Below the pieces are notes generated by a model, which was not told the origin of the DNA, did not search any database, and worked only from the letters and a program-made list of their open reading frames with translations. Positions 30,475-43,808 of a stretch of 64,000 bases of DNA are shown here, piece after piece. Each line of letters starts with the position of its first letter. Position 1 is the first letter of the stretch. The position numbers were made by a program, and so were the translations under genes. The DNA is from Acholoe squamosa (Eukaryota > Annelida > Polychaeta > Phyllodocida > Polynoidae). The stretch covers positions 40,009,693-40,073,692 of the forward strand of contig OX439045.1 in the NCBI GenBank assembly GCA_949317995.1. The letters run 5' to 3'.

Positions 30475-33400
30475 TATATCTGGTGCATGGGGACAGATAT
30501 ACGTGCAAACTCTCAACATTCCAATTATTATGAAAACCTGTGGTACGGCTCAGAGCAATCTCATTTTTCTCATGGCTTATCACACGGTCAAGAGCAAGAG
30601 CAGGGTGTCATCATCATCTCTTAGGAGCATGGACCATGGGACAAAGGGAATTGGTCGTTTCCTGGGGTCATGCCTAGTTTGCATTGTTCATTACCTTACA
30701 CGTTACTGAGTACATGGGTTCTGTCACACAAGGAGTACTTCCTCCAGAGTTCAACAACACCCAACCTTGGAGACCTGCCAGGAGACCAGTGTACTAACAC
30801 TGGCCTTATCACCTTCATCAGTCAATCAGCTGCAGGCATCAGCAGCACGTGACCTGCAGGAATGCCACCATATGACTACTCCATTCGTCCCCACCCACTC
30901 AGTGCACTCATCACGGGGCTGTAATAATTAGTCTTAAGGCATTTTAACTAAGGTACTTAGAGACATAGACAGCAGTATGGATGTGCCAAGGCTGTCTGCC
31001 TGTCCTCTTAGAAACTGAATACAGAACATTCTCTGGAGGCTGACCTTTCATAACAGACTCGTCACCCTGCTGTCTGCTCCCACTGTCTGTTCCCACATCA
31101 GTTCACAAAAAACAGTCCCCTGTCAAATAATCCTCTTTTTGTGCCCAGGTTGGACGTTGATGCCTAGATCTGTGTTGATCATACCTTTCAGTATTGTCGG
31201 CACACTCCGAGGGCATTAGAGCTGCCTACACTGGAGCCCTGTTCTCTTGATGTCTACACAGAGGGAAGGTGAAGCAATCACAGACACTTCAAAAAAGGAC
31301 ATGTTTATCGGCCTGTTATAAGTACTCAACGAGTTAAGAAGCTTTTAGGATGTAAATGCATTTCCCTTGTTCAAGCTCTTTGCAAGTCTTTTTGCTCAGC
31401 TAGGAGGAATTCTAAAAGAAAGGCTGAGAGAAATCTCTCAGTAATTTACCGTGGGTACCTACCAGAAAGCTCAGCAGTCAGGTGGTTTGACAGTGTACAA
31501 AGAGTGACTATGAGCTGAGACTGAATTGAATTACACACCCACACAATACAAGTATAGTGCCCATAGAACCCATCCAGTGCTTACCAGAGGTTAAATCTGC
31601 CGCTGTGCTGGCATTGTTGGACTGCCATTCAGATATCTAGGTGAATCCGACTTAAGTTGTTGTCACTAGGCGACCTATGGTAAACTGAACTTTATTGCTG
31701 TTTGAAATATTCTACAAACCCCTTGAATACAACTTATTTGTTTGTTATGGACCTTCGAGCACCTGTAGACTAAACTATTGGTTTTAGGGGGAATGTAGTA
31801 CCAATATGAAGCCCCAGAGGCCACACATATAAATTCTCCCTTCCACCTAAGGCATCTAATGGCTTTGTATCAAGGTCGCAGTGCTGTTCAGCCGAGCTCC
31901 TATGTAACAAAAGGAAACCTGTATTTCCATGCAATAAGAACTGAATCAACCATCCAAATGAGATATCATATTGATTTCTTATCTATATTATATTATGCCT
32001 CAGCAATGGTCATCATTTTCAGCTTTAATCCCCTTTACATATCTGCATGTTGGGGAAGGGAATCTGAACAAATCTAAATTGTTGAGTAATATACCAGTCT
32101 GGGTGTTCATAAGTAACCCTCCAGTTTGCAGACACACCTGCGTTGCCTAGTGTCTTCCTGGTACCATCATTACTGTAATAGATCACCCAGGTATGTCCTC
32201 AACCATAGTCAGCCCCCAGGCAGGGAAGACTGGGATTATTCTTTATCAGGGTCATACAAGTTGCGGTCAGGCCACATAACACTAGACTACTGTGCTTCAC
32301 AGGACACTATTTGTCTTTATACCTGCCTGTCTCCACACGCCATGATTCTCCTTAGCCAGTTGAGGTATTGGCCAGGGCTTGTATATGTATCCTGCGGTGC
32401 CGGCTTTTCACAAGGGTGAGGGTCCTGGTGTAATTTACTAACCATTATCACACATATCATATATGTGAGCAGCGACAGATGTTTCAAGAGCGACATTCAT
32501 ACCCATTATACCTGGACAGGCACTGTATAAACAGGAAGGTTAAAAAATGTTAATGGTTAAAAGGCCAGAACTTGTACATGGGATATAAAATTGTCTATTA
32601 AGAGCAGCCATCCAACCTGCAGGATTTCAGGCTTGGGGAAGTTCTATCAATGTGTTTTAATCTCATGAGTCTGTGCTCACCGATCCCAGTGAGATCCAAG
32701 GGAAGAGCAATCTAGGTCAGATCAGGAAGTGTACTAGAAGCAATGCTATAATCAATAGGAGTAATGGATGACCTGGTGAATCTAGATTAGATATTCTTGA
32801 TCAGATGCAATATTTAATAGCTAAATCCAATCATGAAACGCTAGACTCCACCTCCGTGGGTCAGTTGATGTATGTACCCTAGGCTTTAAGAAAAGGAATA
32901 TTTCCATTTGAGCGTATAATATATATGGCCACTGCTACCATCGCCTCACTGTTATGTACATAGTTCTAATAAGTTACTTTTTCTTGCAGTGTCGACTAGT
33001 ATGTTTAGCAATACAATTTAACCAAGAAGAATAATACTGCTACTTTAGGCTCAGCAGCCAAGATTCATCATATTCTACAGCACCAGATTTAAAACGAATC
33101 CTCCAGATGCTATAAAGAGTCCATGAGGACTTAGGTATGACATAAAACAGCACCATACACATATGGTTCGTTCTGTCAGAGGTAATTATTGTTCGCCTAC
33201 CATGATTAACAATGTAAGTTCGACTTAGCTTAGTTTGGTATACTAGAGAGCTGCAAATGACAGAATGAATAGGACTGCAGCTACATGTTCTGTATAGAGC
33301 AGACCATAAAGCTTTTTCCCCAGTGTTACATTATGTGGGGGCGTTTTAAATTCTATACCATTGCCCATAATTTCCAAATTGATCTAAGAGGGTTCAATAG

Positions 33401-34874
33401 ATATAGGCAGGTACACATGGTGGAAAAATCGATTAATTGAATTTCCAATGCTTAAAGGGTTCAATATTCCCGCCCAAGTACCTACCCACCAGAGAGCTTT
33501 ACATGTCGTGTACAGCTAATATAACAAACCTCAATAGAACTTTATGAGCATAGGACCAGAATCATCAGAAACTGCCTCTGAATCAATTTCTCCCCTCTGG
33601 TAGAACAGAAACAGGAATGGATTCCCACACTCAAAACCTAGAGTGACCCTCTGAAAAACCTTGAAGACTTAGAGTAATGTAGCCATCTGTGGATTAGGCT
33701 GTTTAAAATATGAGAGGTGCTCTCAGAGCCTTTCAAGTCTGTAAGGACAACTTTTGACTCCACAGAAGATCTGTCTGACACTAAAAGCTACATATAACTC
33801 ACCACAGCCAAAGTGTCAGTAACAACTAAAAAAACACAGCTTCTGTTCATGTCTCAAACATGACACATATCCATCGTAAATCAGTCTGTATTGACTCATT
33901 TTAAATGGAAAAGGGGACCAGGAAAACCATCCTCTCTTATCTTGTGGCACTCAGGCAAACACAAGAATCTCTAAGTCTCTCCCTTTCACTCTAGTTGTCT
34001 CTGACAATTTACTGAGGCGCAGCTAACTTATCTGCTATTTGACATTCACAGGTCATTCCCTACATAAAAAAGTGACTCAAAATGAGTCTAGGGAAAAGGT
34101 GATACCTTACGCACACGTTCAATTACTATTCTAAAAGAAAAACTATTTTGTCGGTGATGAAAGCTAGATGTACCTATCTCATCGCCCCCCAAAAAACATT
34201 TCCATTCACTATCCTATATTTTACATGCCCTCAGAAGCTTGTCTGGCCTCCGGGAGAAAGACAGATATTGGATCTTTTTAAGTATCAAGATGTCTTGAAG
34301 TATTTTAGTATGGCAGATATACCGGACAGTTGTACACAATACTGCGTTTATATCTGCAGCCAGCCCAGACAGGTATCAGTCAAGGATATAATTCTTGTGT
34401 TTGTACCAAGGTGGCAGTACAAACGGTATAGACTGTATCTTTTCACTTCTATATAGATACCCTCATTGCTTCAGCCCATAGTTTGAATAGTTCTGATGGT
34501 ATTGTGTATGCTGATGTAGGTCCAGGATTCTGCCAAAGTCGACTTTAATTTAAAAGAAACAGCCGACACTCAAATGCATATTGATAAGTTGACAGCATGA
34601 TGACGCGTTGCCTGGTCGCAGCTACCTAAATAAGCACACTGGTTATACTAAACTCCTACAACCTTATATTATATCTGATGTATTTCATTTGAAAATAGAA
34701 CAATACCACTTTGAACAGATGTGATTTGAACCCAGCCAAGGGGCAATTCAGATGGCATTTAAAATGTATCAAATTCCATTTTTTTATAATATAAATAGAA
34801 GACGTCCCGTTCTTTACCAGATAACAGTGGCGATTAACAGCCCTATGGAAAGCAACCATGTGCCTCTAGCTTGA
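30475..34874. other. Non-coding stretch, nothing recognised
   Basis: 4.4 kb without supported exons or clear repeats. The longest frames (32126-32419, 97 aa; 34148-34456, 102 aa) have no domain, signal peptide or splice context I trust. Confidence 0.4.
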
Positions 34875-35278
34875 ACCACTGATGAAATTTGGACCTTAAT
34901 GCTATGGGAGTTTTCATCACTGCTTTGGCCACAGGCAGCTGATTACAAACAGTCTGCAGCTAGAGGCAGCTGATTTCAGCGAGCCTCATTTTCAGGTCCA
35001 ACTATGTCATGCCCGACAGGTGCCCGTGTTCAGTGATAGTGGAATTAAAAATATTCGGGATTAATTGTGAACTAAATAATCATACCCCAAGCTCTAACAG
35101 AACTAGAAAGCTGTGGAGGGCTAAGGATACTGTCCCTACACCGTTCATCAGTGACTGACGGCCTTCAGACAGCCATGAATTGGCGGTTTTGTTGTGTATA
35201 CAAAGTTGAAATCAGCTGCCTATCGCCCAAACACCGATGAAAACCCCCATACCGTTAAGATCCAAAATTCATCAGTGT
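34875..35278. mobile_element. TIR element, about 70-bp imperfect inverted ends
   Basis: The left arm, CACTGATGAAATTTGGACC (from about 34877) through 'ttttcatcac' to 'aggcagctgatt', pairs with the reverse complement of the right arm, which reads 'aatcagctgcctat', 'cgatgaaaaccccca' and 'aaaattcatcagtg' (to 35277). The 0.4-kb unit has no coding capacity. Target duplication is unclear. Confidence 0.65.
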
Positions 35279-36221
35279 TGGCTGCTTGAGTTGGGTGACC
35301 TAGTGTCCATAGGGGATCAATTGATGAGGCATCATCAAACATATATAGGCTTAGCTGATATATGGATTATCATATTGGATAGTAATTCTGATTCAGACCT
35401 AGCAGGACTCCTCTATCTGTGTACCTGGGTGTCCTTCTTTAAAAGACATGTCCACACTAGTCAGGCAGTGTTAAACTGTTTAGTGTTGATTTAGGGTCTG
35501 TTGATACCATACAATGGGCACACCTATCGGGGGTACTAAAAGTGGCAGATAGGAGGTACTAACACTGCACTGAGGGCCATTTTATGAGATGGGGGAAGAG
35601 ATTCTCAACACCACAACCAAACTACTGATTTCATACCAGCGGACAAGGACCAAAAGATGTAATACTAATCACTGAAGGTTTTTATTACTACTCTCTGAAA
35701 AGGAATAGTTTTATTACAGAGATAAGTAAAAGGGCCTAGTCATAGATCTTGCTTGACTGGTAGGAAGGAAAGACCATGTTTCCTGGCAGTGCAGTGCATT
35801 ATAGGTAAATCTTAATAAATGGGACAAATAATAGATATAATACATAATTTATTGAGGTATAATAGCAGTAGTTGCTATCATAATACCCCTTGATGTACAC
35901 ACATGCTATAATTTCCTAGTGTTGTGATTAAGATAATATATATCATTATGGTAAATACTATAGGAAGTACCAGCATGTGACCTGCATGGTGGCTTGATCG
36001 TGCCAATATCACGCTATTATCTCCCTCGCATGTTTGAAAATAATTGGTTATCCATGTAGTATTAACCTATACGTGACACGATCTGCGAAAAGGGCCCTTA
36101 GTGCAGTGTGCAATAAGGTCCCTATTCCCAGTACATGTCACATACATAATAATTTAATTTATAAGGAAACAAGAACAAAAATTTGCAATAGTCACACTTT
36201 TTTTGGACAAATGGGCTTTAA
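35279..36221. other. Non-coding stretch, nothing recognised
   Basis: A small duplication of 'ggtacta' with 'agtggcagatagg' lies near 35530-35560. Otherwise I see nothing. Confidence 0.4.
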
Positions 36222-36500
36222 CCCAGATAGCCCTACTGTCCTACATGTAGGACGCTTATGTGACATCATGGGAAGAGGTCTATATCCACAAAGATATGGA
36301 AGTAAAATGTTACATCCTATAGTTCTAGGCCCAAGGCTTCCAAAAATGCTCCATATGGGTATTCTTCGGTACTTTTATGACATTACACACATGTCCCAAA
36401 ACACCTACTATTTAGGAAATTACCTTCCGGTAAAGAGTTGGACCTTTTCAGAGGAGACAGACGCCCAAAGTCCTACTGTCCTACATGTAGGACGGTGCTA
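36222..36500. repeat. Direct repeat of a palindrome-bearing motif
   Basis: 'cctactgtcctacatgtagg' followed by 'acg' occurs at about 36230-36252 and again near 36472-36494, about 240 bp apart. Each copy contains the 16-bp perfect palindrome GTCCTACATGTAGGAC. Both lie in the same open frame (36034-36501), which therefore repeats a short peptide. I treat that frame as chance. Confidence 0.7.
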
Positions 36501-39197
36501 ATCTCCGGATCCGCTATAGCTAAAGCTTTGAAATTTCTTGTATGGCATAAATGGCCATATATAAGCCTATTTGTCAGTTTCTGGCACTCTCATACAGAAC
36601 ACAAATTTCAAAGGACAGTAGTCCTAAGTCAGACAGGGCATATTTGGTCATTTATTAGTCTACTTACCAATTTTAAGCACTCTGACAAAAATTGCCACTT
36701 TATGGTTATCTGGGTTAATGGCCATACCAGAATGAACATACAATGACATCAGAAAATGCACAGGCCTATACTTCTGTAGCTCGACCTTCACCTCAGGTTA
36801 GGTCGAAGTACATATGCCTCATAAATTGCCTGCAATATTAGTAAGGAGCAGACACCTGTCTTGTAGGTGGGGGACCCCCCCCCCATCCCACAGACATACC
36901 TGATGGTATAGGTTGGGGTTTGAAAAAGCTTTTAGAGTCGGTCAATAAAGCACCAGAAAATGTCTCAAATACATGGCTGTTACCACAAGCAACCTGAAAT
37001 ATCCTTCAAATGACACTTTTGAATTAATGTGATGGACTTGGGGGGGGGGATTCACCTGGTGGTTTTACGCAGAAATACAGTAGCAAAACGGTGTCTCATT
37101 ACAGAATGAAAGATCAATGTAAAAAAGCCACGTCTCTTTCCACCCCCTGCGTCTGTCAGAAAATGGGATTAGAAAAAAGAAAACCTTGGCCCAGGATATG
37201 TTAATAGGTCTGACCCAGAGACCGGTACTGGGGGCTTTGTGTCGGCCAGGTTAATTGATGGTTGTGGGTTGAAGGATGTGGTATGCTGCATTGCTGACCG
37301 CCTTGTCTGCTACGGCAGCCACTGACCCTATAAGGCCAAAGGGGACTGCACCTAAACCACACTTCACCAGGCCCAAATGCTGCCCGCCCCAGGGCAGGTT
37401 TAGGAGCCCCTTGCTGGTTCAGGTATGTCACCTTAATGTCACCTTAAGGCTGACCCGGGCTCCTGTATTATTGAACAGGAGTGAATCATAAAACCCATAT
37501 ACAATCAACCTTGAATGGGCACAATTATCCTTATAAATGCATACTGCAAAGTCATGGGTCAAACCTTGCATAACATGGAACATATTCGGGGAAATGTTTT
37601 TGAAAAAAAGTAGTCAAGGTGGCTGGGGTAACTAGGACCCAGACTGTGACCTAAATCTATGTTTTAACACAGGGCTGGTAGGGATAGACAGTATTTAGAA
37701 AACCTGTCTGGCCACTGTGGTAGCCTATGTTGGGTGTCTACCACTAATTGTACCAGAGTCTTTAAACCAGGAGGTACACGGCAACAGTGGCTAGTCTTTG
37801 TCACAAACCACAACTTATGGTACATTCCCCTGTTTCGTGATATATTGTGTGGTGAGGGGGAGAGGTGACAAGGGTGAATGGGGAAGGGCAAGGATTTTAA
37901 TTTGATAGAATTCGCCAGGGGAAGGAGCCAGGTGGGTGGACAAGGGCAACACCCGAGCAAGTCTAGCCAATGGAACCTTTTCATATAAAGCAACCTTATT
38001 ACACGGAGGGGGAGTTCTGTGAAGTAAACCTTTTCATTCACAGTCCACATACGATGCTATCTCTTAATGGTGGACCTTGATGATTTATATGCCCTTGATA
38101 TCCAGCTATAATACTAAGACGAGGGAAAAGATTCCATTTTGGAGGCCTTAGCCAATTACTTGGACAGCAGTCATACTGGGGGACACCTAATGATGGATCC
38201 TTCTCATAGAAAGCAGAAAGATTGGTCTTTTAAATGAGTGTCACCCATGTACGTAATACCTAGATAATTTTCTCTCAGGCTATTCCTACTTTCTGTCCAA
38301 GCATACTCTAGTGTAAAGTATAGTGGTAAGTATGATCATACACACCATATATGTAACAAAGTCACATCAGCATACATGTACTGCAGAATAAACACAAAAA
38401 GAGGTGGTTAAAAGAACCCCTAGGATATAGACATAGTGGTTGAAATAACCTATAGGATACAGACATGTCATGATATTAGCACAAGGTGTTTGTCACATCT
38501 ACCAAAGATCCTTTAAAGTCACGTTCCACGCCTACACCGACCATTTAGCACTATGACCCAGGCTGAACATTACAAAGGGTAGGCTGAGACTTAACAAGCA
38601 TTGGGGTTTGTCAGGTACACAGACAGGGAGGCTTCTTGGGGGATGCAGGTGGGAGAAAGTCATCCTACAAGAGCAAAGCACTTGTAGACCCCCCTCAAAA
38701 TGATTGGATTACAGTAAAAGTGAAATGAAACGAGCCATGCGTGAAATTGTTCCAGGTGAAGCATTTAAGGAGTCTGAGGATATATATGTGTCCTCTGGAG
38801 AGATGTGGGTGCTATTACGAAACCATGTGTACTCATGTGATAGAAGCAGGTGGTTATGTTACGCTTCCTTATGACTTGTTTGGCCTTTGTGGTTCACACA
38901 ATTGCCGAAAAGGAAGTGGATCTGTGGATCATGATCTGGGAATAGAAATCAAGTAAAACCTGTAGATGCATCTCGGGAAAAAAGTGCACATAAATACAGC
39001 CATGATTGCTTCTGCTGTAAATCTAGCTTAATAGTTGCTTTAATTTTGTAATCGCCTTTGTGGGGATTGACATCCAGCTTTGTATATGTGGCTGGTGAGG
39101 TCACCTGGTGACTCCAAAAAGCCCTGAAGTAGTGGTGTTCATTTAGACCAAAACAGGCTCTGTGAGCAAGAATTATCTGTATGATAGACAGAATAAT
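36501..39197. other. Non-coding stretch, nothing recognised
   Basis: No supported gene. C-runs and G-runs occur at about 36880 and 37040. The minus frame 37664-38050 (128 aa) has no recognisable features. Confidence 0.4.
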
Positions 39198-39832
39198 TGT
39201 GACCAGGCAAGCAAAAACACCCCTCTGCAGGGAAATTTGTTATCTAAGTTCATCTCAAGATCTTTAAAATGAGACATCATTGGCTTAAATATCCCCAGTA
39301 GTTATATCAGAACCCCTCCCTGAACATAGGTCGTTATTCATATTTGAAATTGAGGATTAACAGTGATTAAGCTTTAAATAGATTATTAACCATAATAATG
39401 TCTAAAAATGCAATATATCAGCCTTTTTCATATAAAACACATGACAATAATATTATGGTTGATTTTTATCATAGATTTTGATCCAGAAGGAATTTTCCAT
39501 TTCTGCTTTCAGTTTTGGGTTTTTGGTGAAGGTCCATGAAAATTGCCATAAAAATCTGCAAATTTTGATTATTTGAATGGTTGCCATGGCAACCAGGAAC
39601 AGGCATATAGGTTGATTTTTAATGAAAAATGTTCATTTTACCATCCAATTATGGGCCATTTCTACTGAAAATAGTGAATTTTAAATGAGACCATTGAATT
39701 CTGCATCAAAAATTAGCTCAACATATTTTTTTATAATGATTTTAGAGTAATTTTGCCCCTCCAATGCCCCCTGGTGGCTAAATGGGGAATTAAAAATCCC
39801 CGCGGAGGGGTGTTTTACCTTGATGGGTCACA
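39198..39832 (+). mobile_element. 0.6-kb TIR element, copy 1
   Basis: The ends are imperfect inverted repeats of about 28 bp: 'tgtgaccaggcaagcaaaaa' with 'cacccctc' at the left, and the reverse complement of 'tgtgacccatcaaggtaaaa' with 'cacccctc' at the right. The interior contains the palindrome TGGTTGCCATGGCAACCA (about 39580) and the hairpin-prone 'aaaaatccccgcggagggg'. No coding frame. A second copy lies inverted at 43194-43808, which supports it as a dispersed non-autonomous transposon family. Confidence 0.8.
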
Positions 39833-42800
39833 GATATTGTATCTCTCTATGATAATTTTGCCAATTACGAATGAACCGTATTTGTGTTGGTTGAGAGACA
39901 AAATGCTCTCATTCATTTAGGCATTCATAATCTAGAACCAGGTTAGACTAGAGTCCCTTTGATCATAGAGCGTTCCTGTATTCATCTTATCTCCTAACGT
40001 CAGTGCCAATGAAAGGTCACCTAACATCTCTGTACAAGGAACACCTTAATCCAATACACTAATTATAATTCAAGACCCTCGACTGTAATTATATCAATTG
40101 TAGGAATTCATTAAGCATGATGATTATTAAGAAAGGAGGTTACAAAGTGCACAATATTGCCTCCTCCAGGGGCAAGCATTAGAACTGTAATGAGTTAGAC
40201 TTGGTCTATGGTCTGCAATCCTTTGTCTATTTTTCAGTTATCCACACTAGGAATCTAGACATACATCATTAGCTACACTAGTGTTGAGTGTAATATTACC
40301 TTTTATTTTTGGCCTTTGCTACCCCCTACTAAGGAAGAGAAATGTTCACTAGAAGGCGACAGTCGCATGTCCCATTCATGTTCATGGACTGCATACCAAC
40401 TACCCTATCACACAAAAGGACAATTATCCTGAAATATAAGATACTGATCACAGCAACTCAGGTGTAACCTCTTCATCAAGATTGCAACATAAATGACTGG
40501 TTAAGCACGTTCAGCAAAAAGGCATTTTACAGTACAGGAATTCCATGGGGGATTCCCAGTGAGAACATGTAGGCATGTCATACTTTAATTTAGGATTTCG
40601 AGTTTTATTTAATTTAGGATTTCAGGCTTGACTTCATCAAAGATCCGGATCCTGCCAGACCTAATCAGCTTCATTTGTCAACCTACATCTACACGCATAT
40701 GGATATGGGGTGAGGGGAGCTGAGTAAAACTTGTGGAATTTTCTATAAAACAGGATCCGCCTGGCACCCATGGATAAATGTCTATCTGTAGAGGGTGACC
40801 ACAGAAATCCTCCTTGGCATTTGCACACTTCTAGGCCAATGGCACTTAATTCTTAGTAAGTTGTCCCCTAAAACCTGATAACACGTCATCGACACACATG
40901 TCACATACCAGCAAAAACGTCCTAAGCAAAATCCCCACAGCCTTGCACAATGATACCATCCCAAGGACCCCAATTACTCAGTAGCACCCCTACACAGTCA
41001 GACCAAACCAAAGGTATAAGTAACCCAATAGTAAAGGGCTTTTCATACCAGATTACCTGCAGTGGATGGGTACATTGAATACGTCAGTGGTAAGCATAGA
41101 GGCTGTACTGAATGCAGTATTAGAAGCAGGTCGGTGCTACATTCTTGGTGTCCAACTGTACATGCCCTGACAGCACCCTGACGTTATTGTTAGGTGCTAA
41201 AGATCTACTGATTTTATATGGAATTATGGGAGGAAGACGTCACCTAAGTCACCTAAGTGAGCGTAATGCCTATTTGCTAACCACCTTTTCACTATCTCCC
41301 CATCTTGGTTTACCTGCCCAATTGAAACACAGTTCGGCGCTGAGAGGAGTGGTTTTACATTGGTGGGAGTCCATTTAGCAACCATTCTATATCCTTTTCT
41401 CCTTTATTCTAGGTTATTCCCCTTAGATATGTTGTGCTTCCTTTCACATAAAGTCCATTTTATGTCCGTGCTGAGGTGATAATAGTACAATACCAGACAG
41501 TAAATTGTTTTTGTAGCACACAAAAGATCCCCAGTAGTGACAACCTAATGGCAACCTTTGGGTTGTTCTCTGGGCTGTAGAGAAGGCTGACTAGGGGTGG
41601 GGGAGAGGGCGTTATGGATGGCAAGTTAGCATTGTGACGTTGTGAAGGGCCAGACCAACAGGACGACCTACTTTTTGTTATTAGGATAAAAACATGCCAT
41701 GCTAGATATGTTGGTTCATACCATGCTGAGAAAATCCCGAGAAAAACTGTAACATCAAATATTGCCCCTGGCGTGTACTGTTAGCATACATGCACCAGTT
41801 CAGTCTATATAATGTGGTACATTTAGCTGTGTTCTTATTTTGGCATATATGCAATGGCATTCAAACTTCTGAATTATGATATATTGGTTCTTATTTAATT
41901 TAGTTACACCTCCCTGTAATTTAAACCTTTTGAACCAAACAAATATAGATCATCCACCTATATAAGCCAACTTTGGCTATGCTAAATTGGAAATGTTTTA
42001 TCAATGGAGCCACTCCACCTCCCCCCCCCCCCATGATGATATCACTGATTACGATTCATACAAACCAGGATGACTCTCTGCAGATAAGACGCTCTATAAG
42101 TAATCACCGTTAATCCATGGACCTTGTATTCACTCTGACGTGATGTATGGGAGATATGTCTTGCATAGCTGACCGAACAACTGTTACACAACACTCAAGT
42201 TTATCTGTTTATATCAAAGGAGAGATGCACCAACAACATAGCCTGTTGGTAATTGATCAAAACGAAAAGCGATAGTAATTAGCTCAAGGCTATCTTAGCT
42301 ATAGATCTGCACCATGGAAGTGTTTATAATGATCTGAAATACTAAGCTGATTAATGTGCCTGAAATAATCATAATGTTTGTTTCGACATAGACCGAAGTA
42401 TCTCCATGTTGTCTAGACTACATAACCTCTTGCCTTTACTTTGAAATACAAATAATTTTACAGACACAAACCACACCAACGTGCATAGGTGTAGCTTAAC
42501 TCATTTACCCAATTTTCCTTGTTAATATTTACTTCCTTCAATCAGGAGAGTTCCAAACAAACAAGAGCCCCCTAGCTAGGGGCAAGAGAACTGATAATGA
42601 CGTCACGTCCACTAAGTCCGCTGGTATGTGGCGTTCCTGCTGGCTGTAGGTTTTATCTACAAGTTTGACTTCTTTACCTTCAGGGCATCAGCCAGTGTAG
42701 GAAATGCTGTCAGCAGCGCCACCTATTGTGATGTCGGCTCACTTTGTGGCGGGGGGGGGGGCACATTGTCACAATGTCAGGCATTGTCAGTGTCTTCTGT

Positions 42801-43193
42801 CACTACTGTCAGCGCCCCACTGTCAAGGTCTAATTGTACAGCCCTGGTTACAAACAAGAGCACTTGACAGCAAGGTGTATGTTAATAGAAAGTGAAAAGG
42901 GGAGGTGTGTGTATATTATTTGTTCTCAAACAAAGATGAGTTAATCTAGATGGTGAATACCATTAATCTGTGTCTGTTGTCAGGCCCGATTCAGCTTGTA
43001 TTAAAGGACAGTCCATCTATATGTTAAAAGCTGATATTTCTCAATACAGAATTAAGTGAAACTCCAGGCTAAGATGTAAATTATTTCACTAAAGCTGGAT
43101 TGCTTCAAAGACGGACATAATTATGTGTTGTCGTAAATTTGCATTGCAGACTTGCCTATCTTATATAGAAAGTAGAATGTGGGGAGTTTAGAG
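39833..43193. other. Non-coding stretch between two inverted element copies
   Basis: No supported gene. Features are limited to C and G runs (about 42020, 42755) and a cluster of 'ctgtca' motifs (42700-42830). Confidence 0.4.
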
Positions 43194-43808
43194 CACAGAA
43201 TCAAGGTAAAACACCCCTCCGCGGGGGATTTTTAATTCCCCTTTTTCCACCAGGGGGCATTGGAGGGGCCAAATTACTCTAAACTCATTATAAAATTATG
43301 TTAAGCTAATTTTTGATGCAGAATTCAAAGGTCCCATTTAAAATGCACCATTTTCAGTAGAAATGGCCCATATCAGGACGGTAAAATGAACATTTTTCTT
43401 CATGAAAAATCAACCTATATGCCTATTCCTGGTTGCCATGGCAACCATTCCAAAAGTCAAAATTTGCAGATTTTTTGGCCAATTTTTGGGGATATTCATC
43501 AAACACCCAAAACTAAAAACAGAAATAGAAAATTCCTTCTGGATCAAAATCTATGGTAAAAATCACCAAATTGTTATGTATTTTTTATGAAAAGGGCTGA
43601 TTTATTGTGTTTTTAGACATTATTATGGTTAATAATGTATTTAGAGTTTAATCCTCAATTTCAAATATGAATAACGACCCATGTTCAAGGAGGGGTTCTG
43701 ACATAACTACTATTTAATAACTGAATATTTAAGCCAATCATGTCTCATTGAGATGAACTTTGATAACAGATTTTCCTGTAGAGGGGTGTTTTTGCATGCC
43801 TGGTCACA
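43194..43808 (-). mobile_element. 0.6-kb TIR element, copy 2 (inverted)
   Basis: The reverse complement of this segment aligns with 39198-39832 along its whole length with scattered substitutions and small gaps. It shares both TIRs ('aaaacacccctccgcgg' at the start here; 'aggggtgtttttgcatgcc' with 'tggtcaca' at the end) and the central TGGTTGCCATGGCAACCA. The frame 43402-43590 runs through it and is not a gene. Confidence 0.8.

Noticed and set aside
36034..36501. 155-codon plus-strand frame
   Set aside because: No domain; its internal peptide repeat comes from the duplicated palindrome motif.
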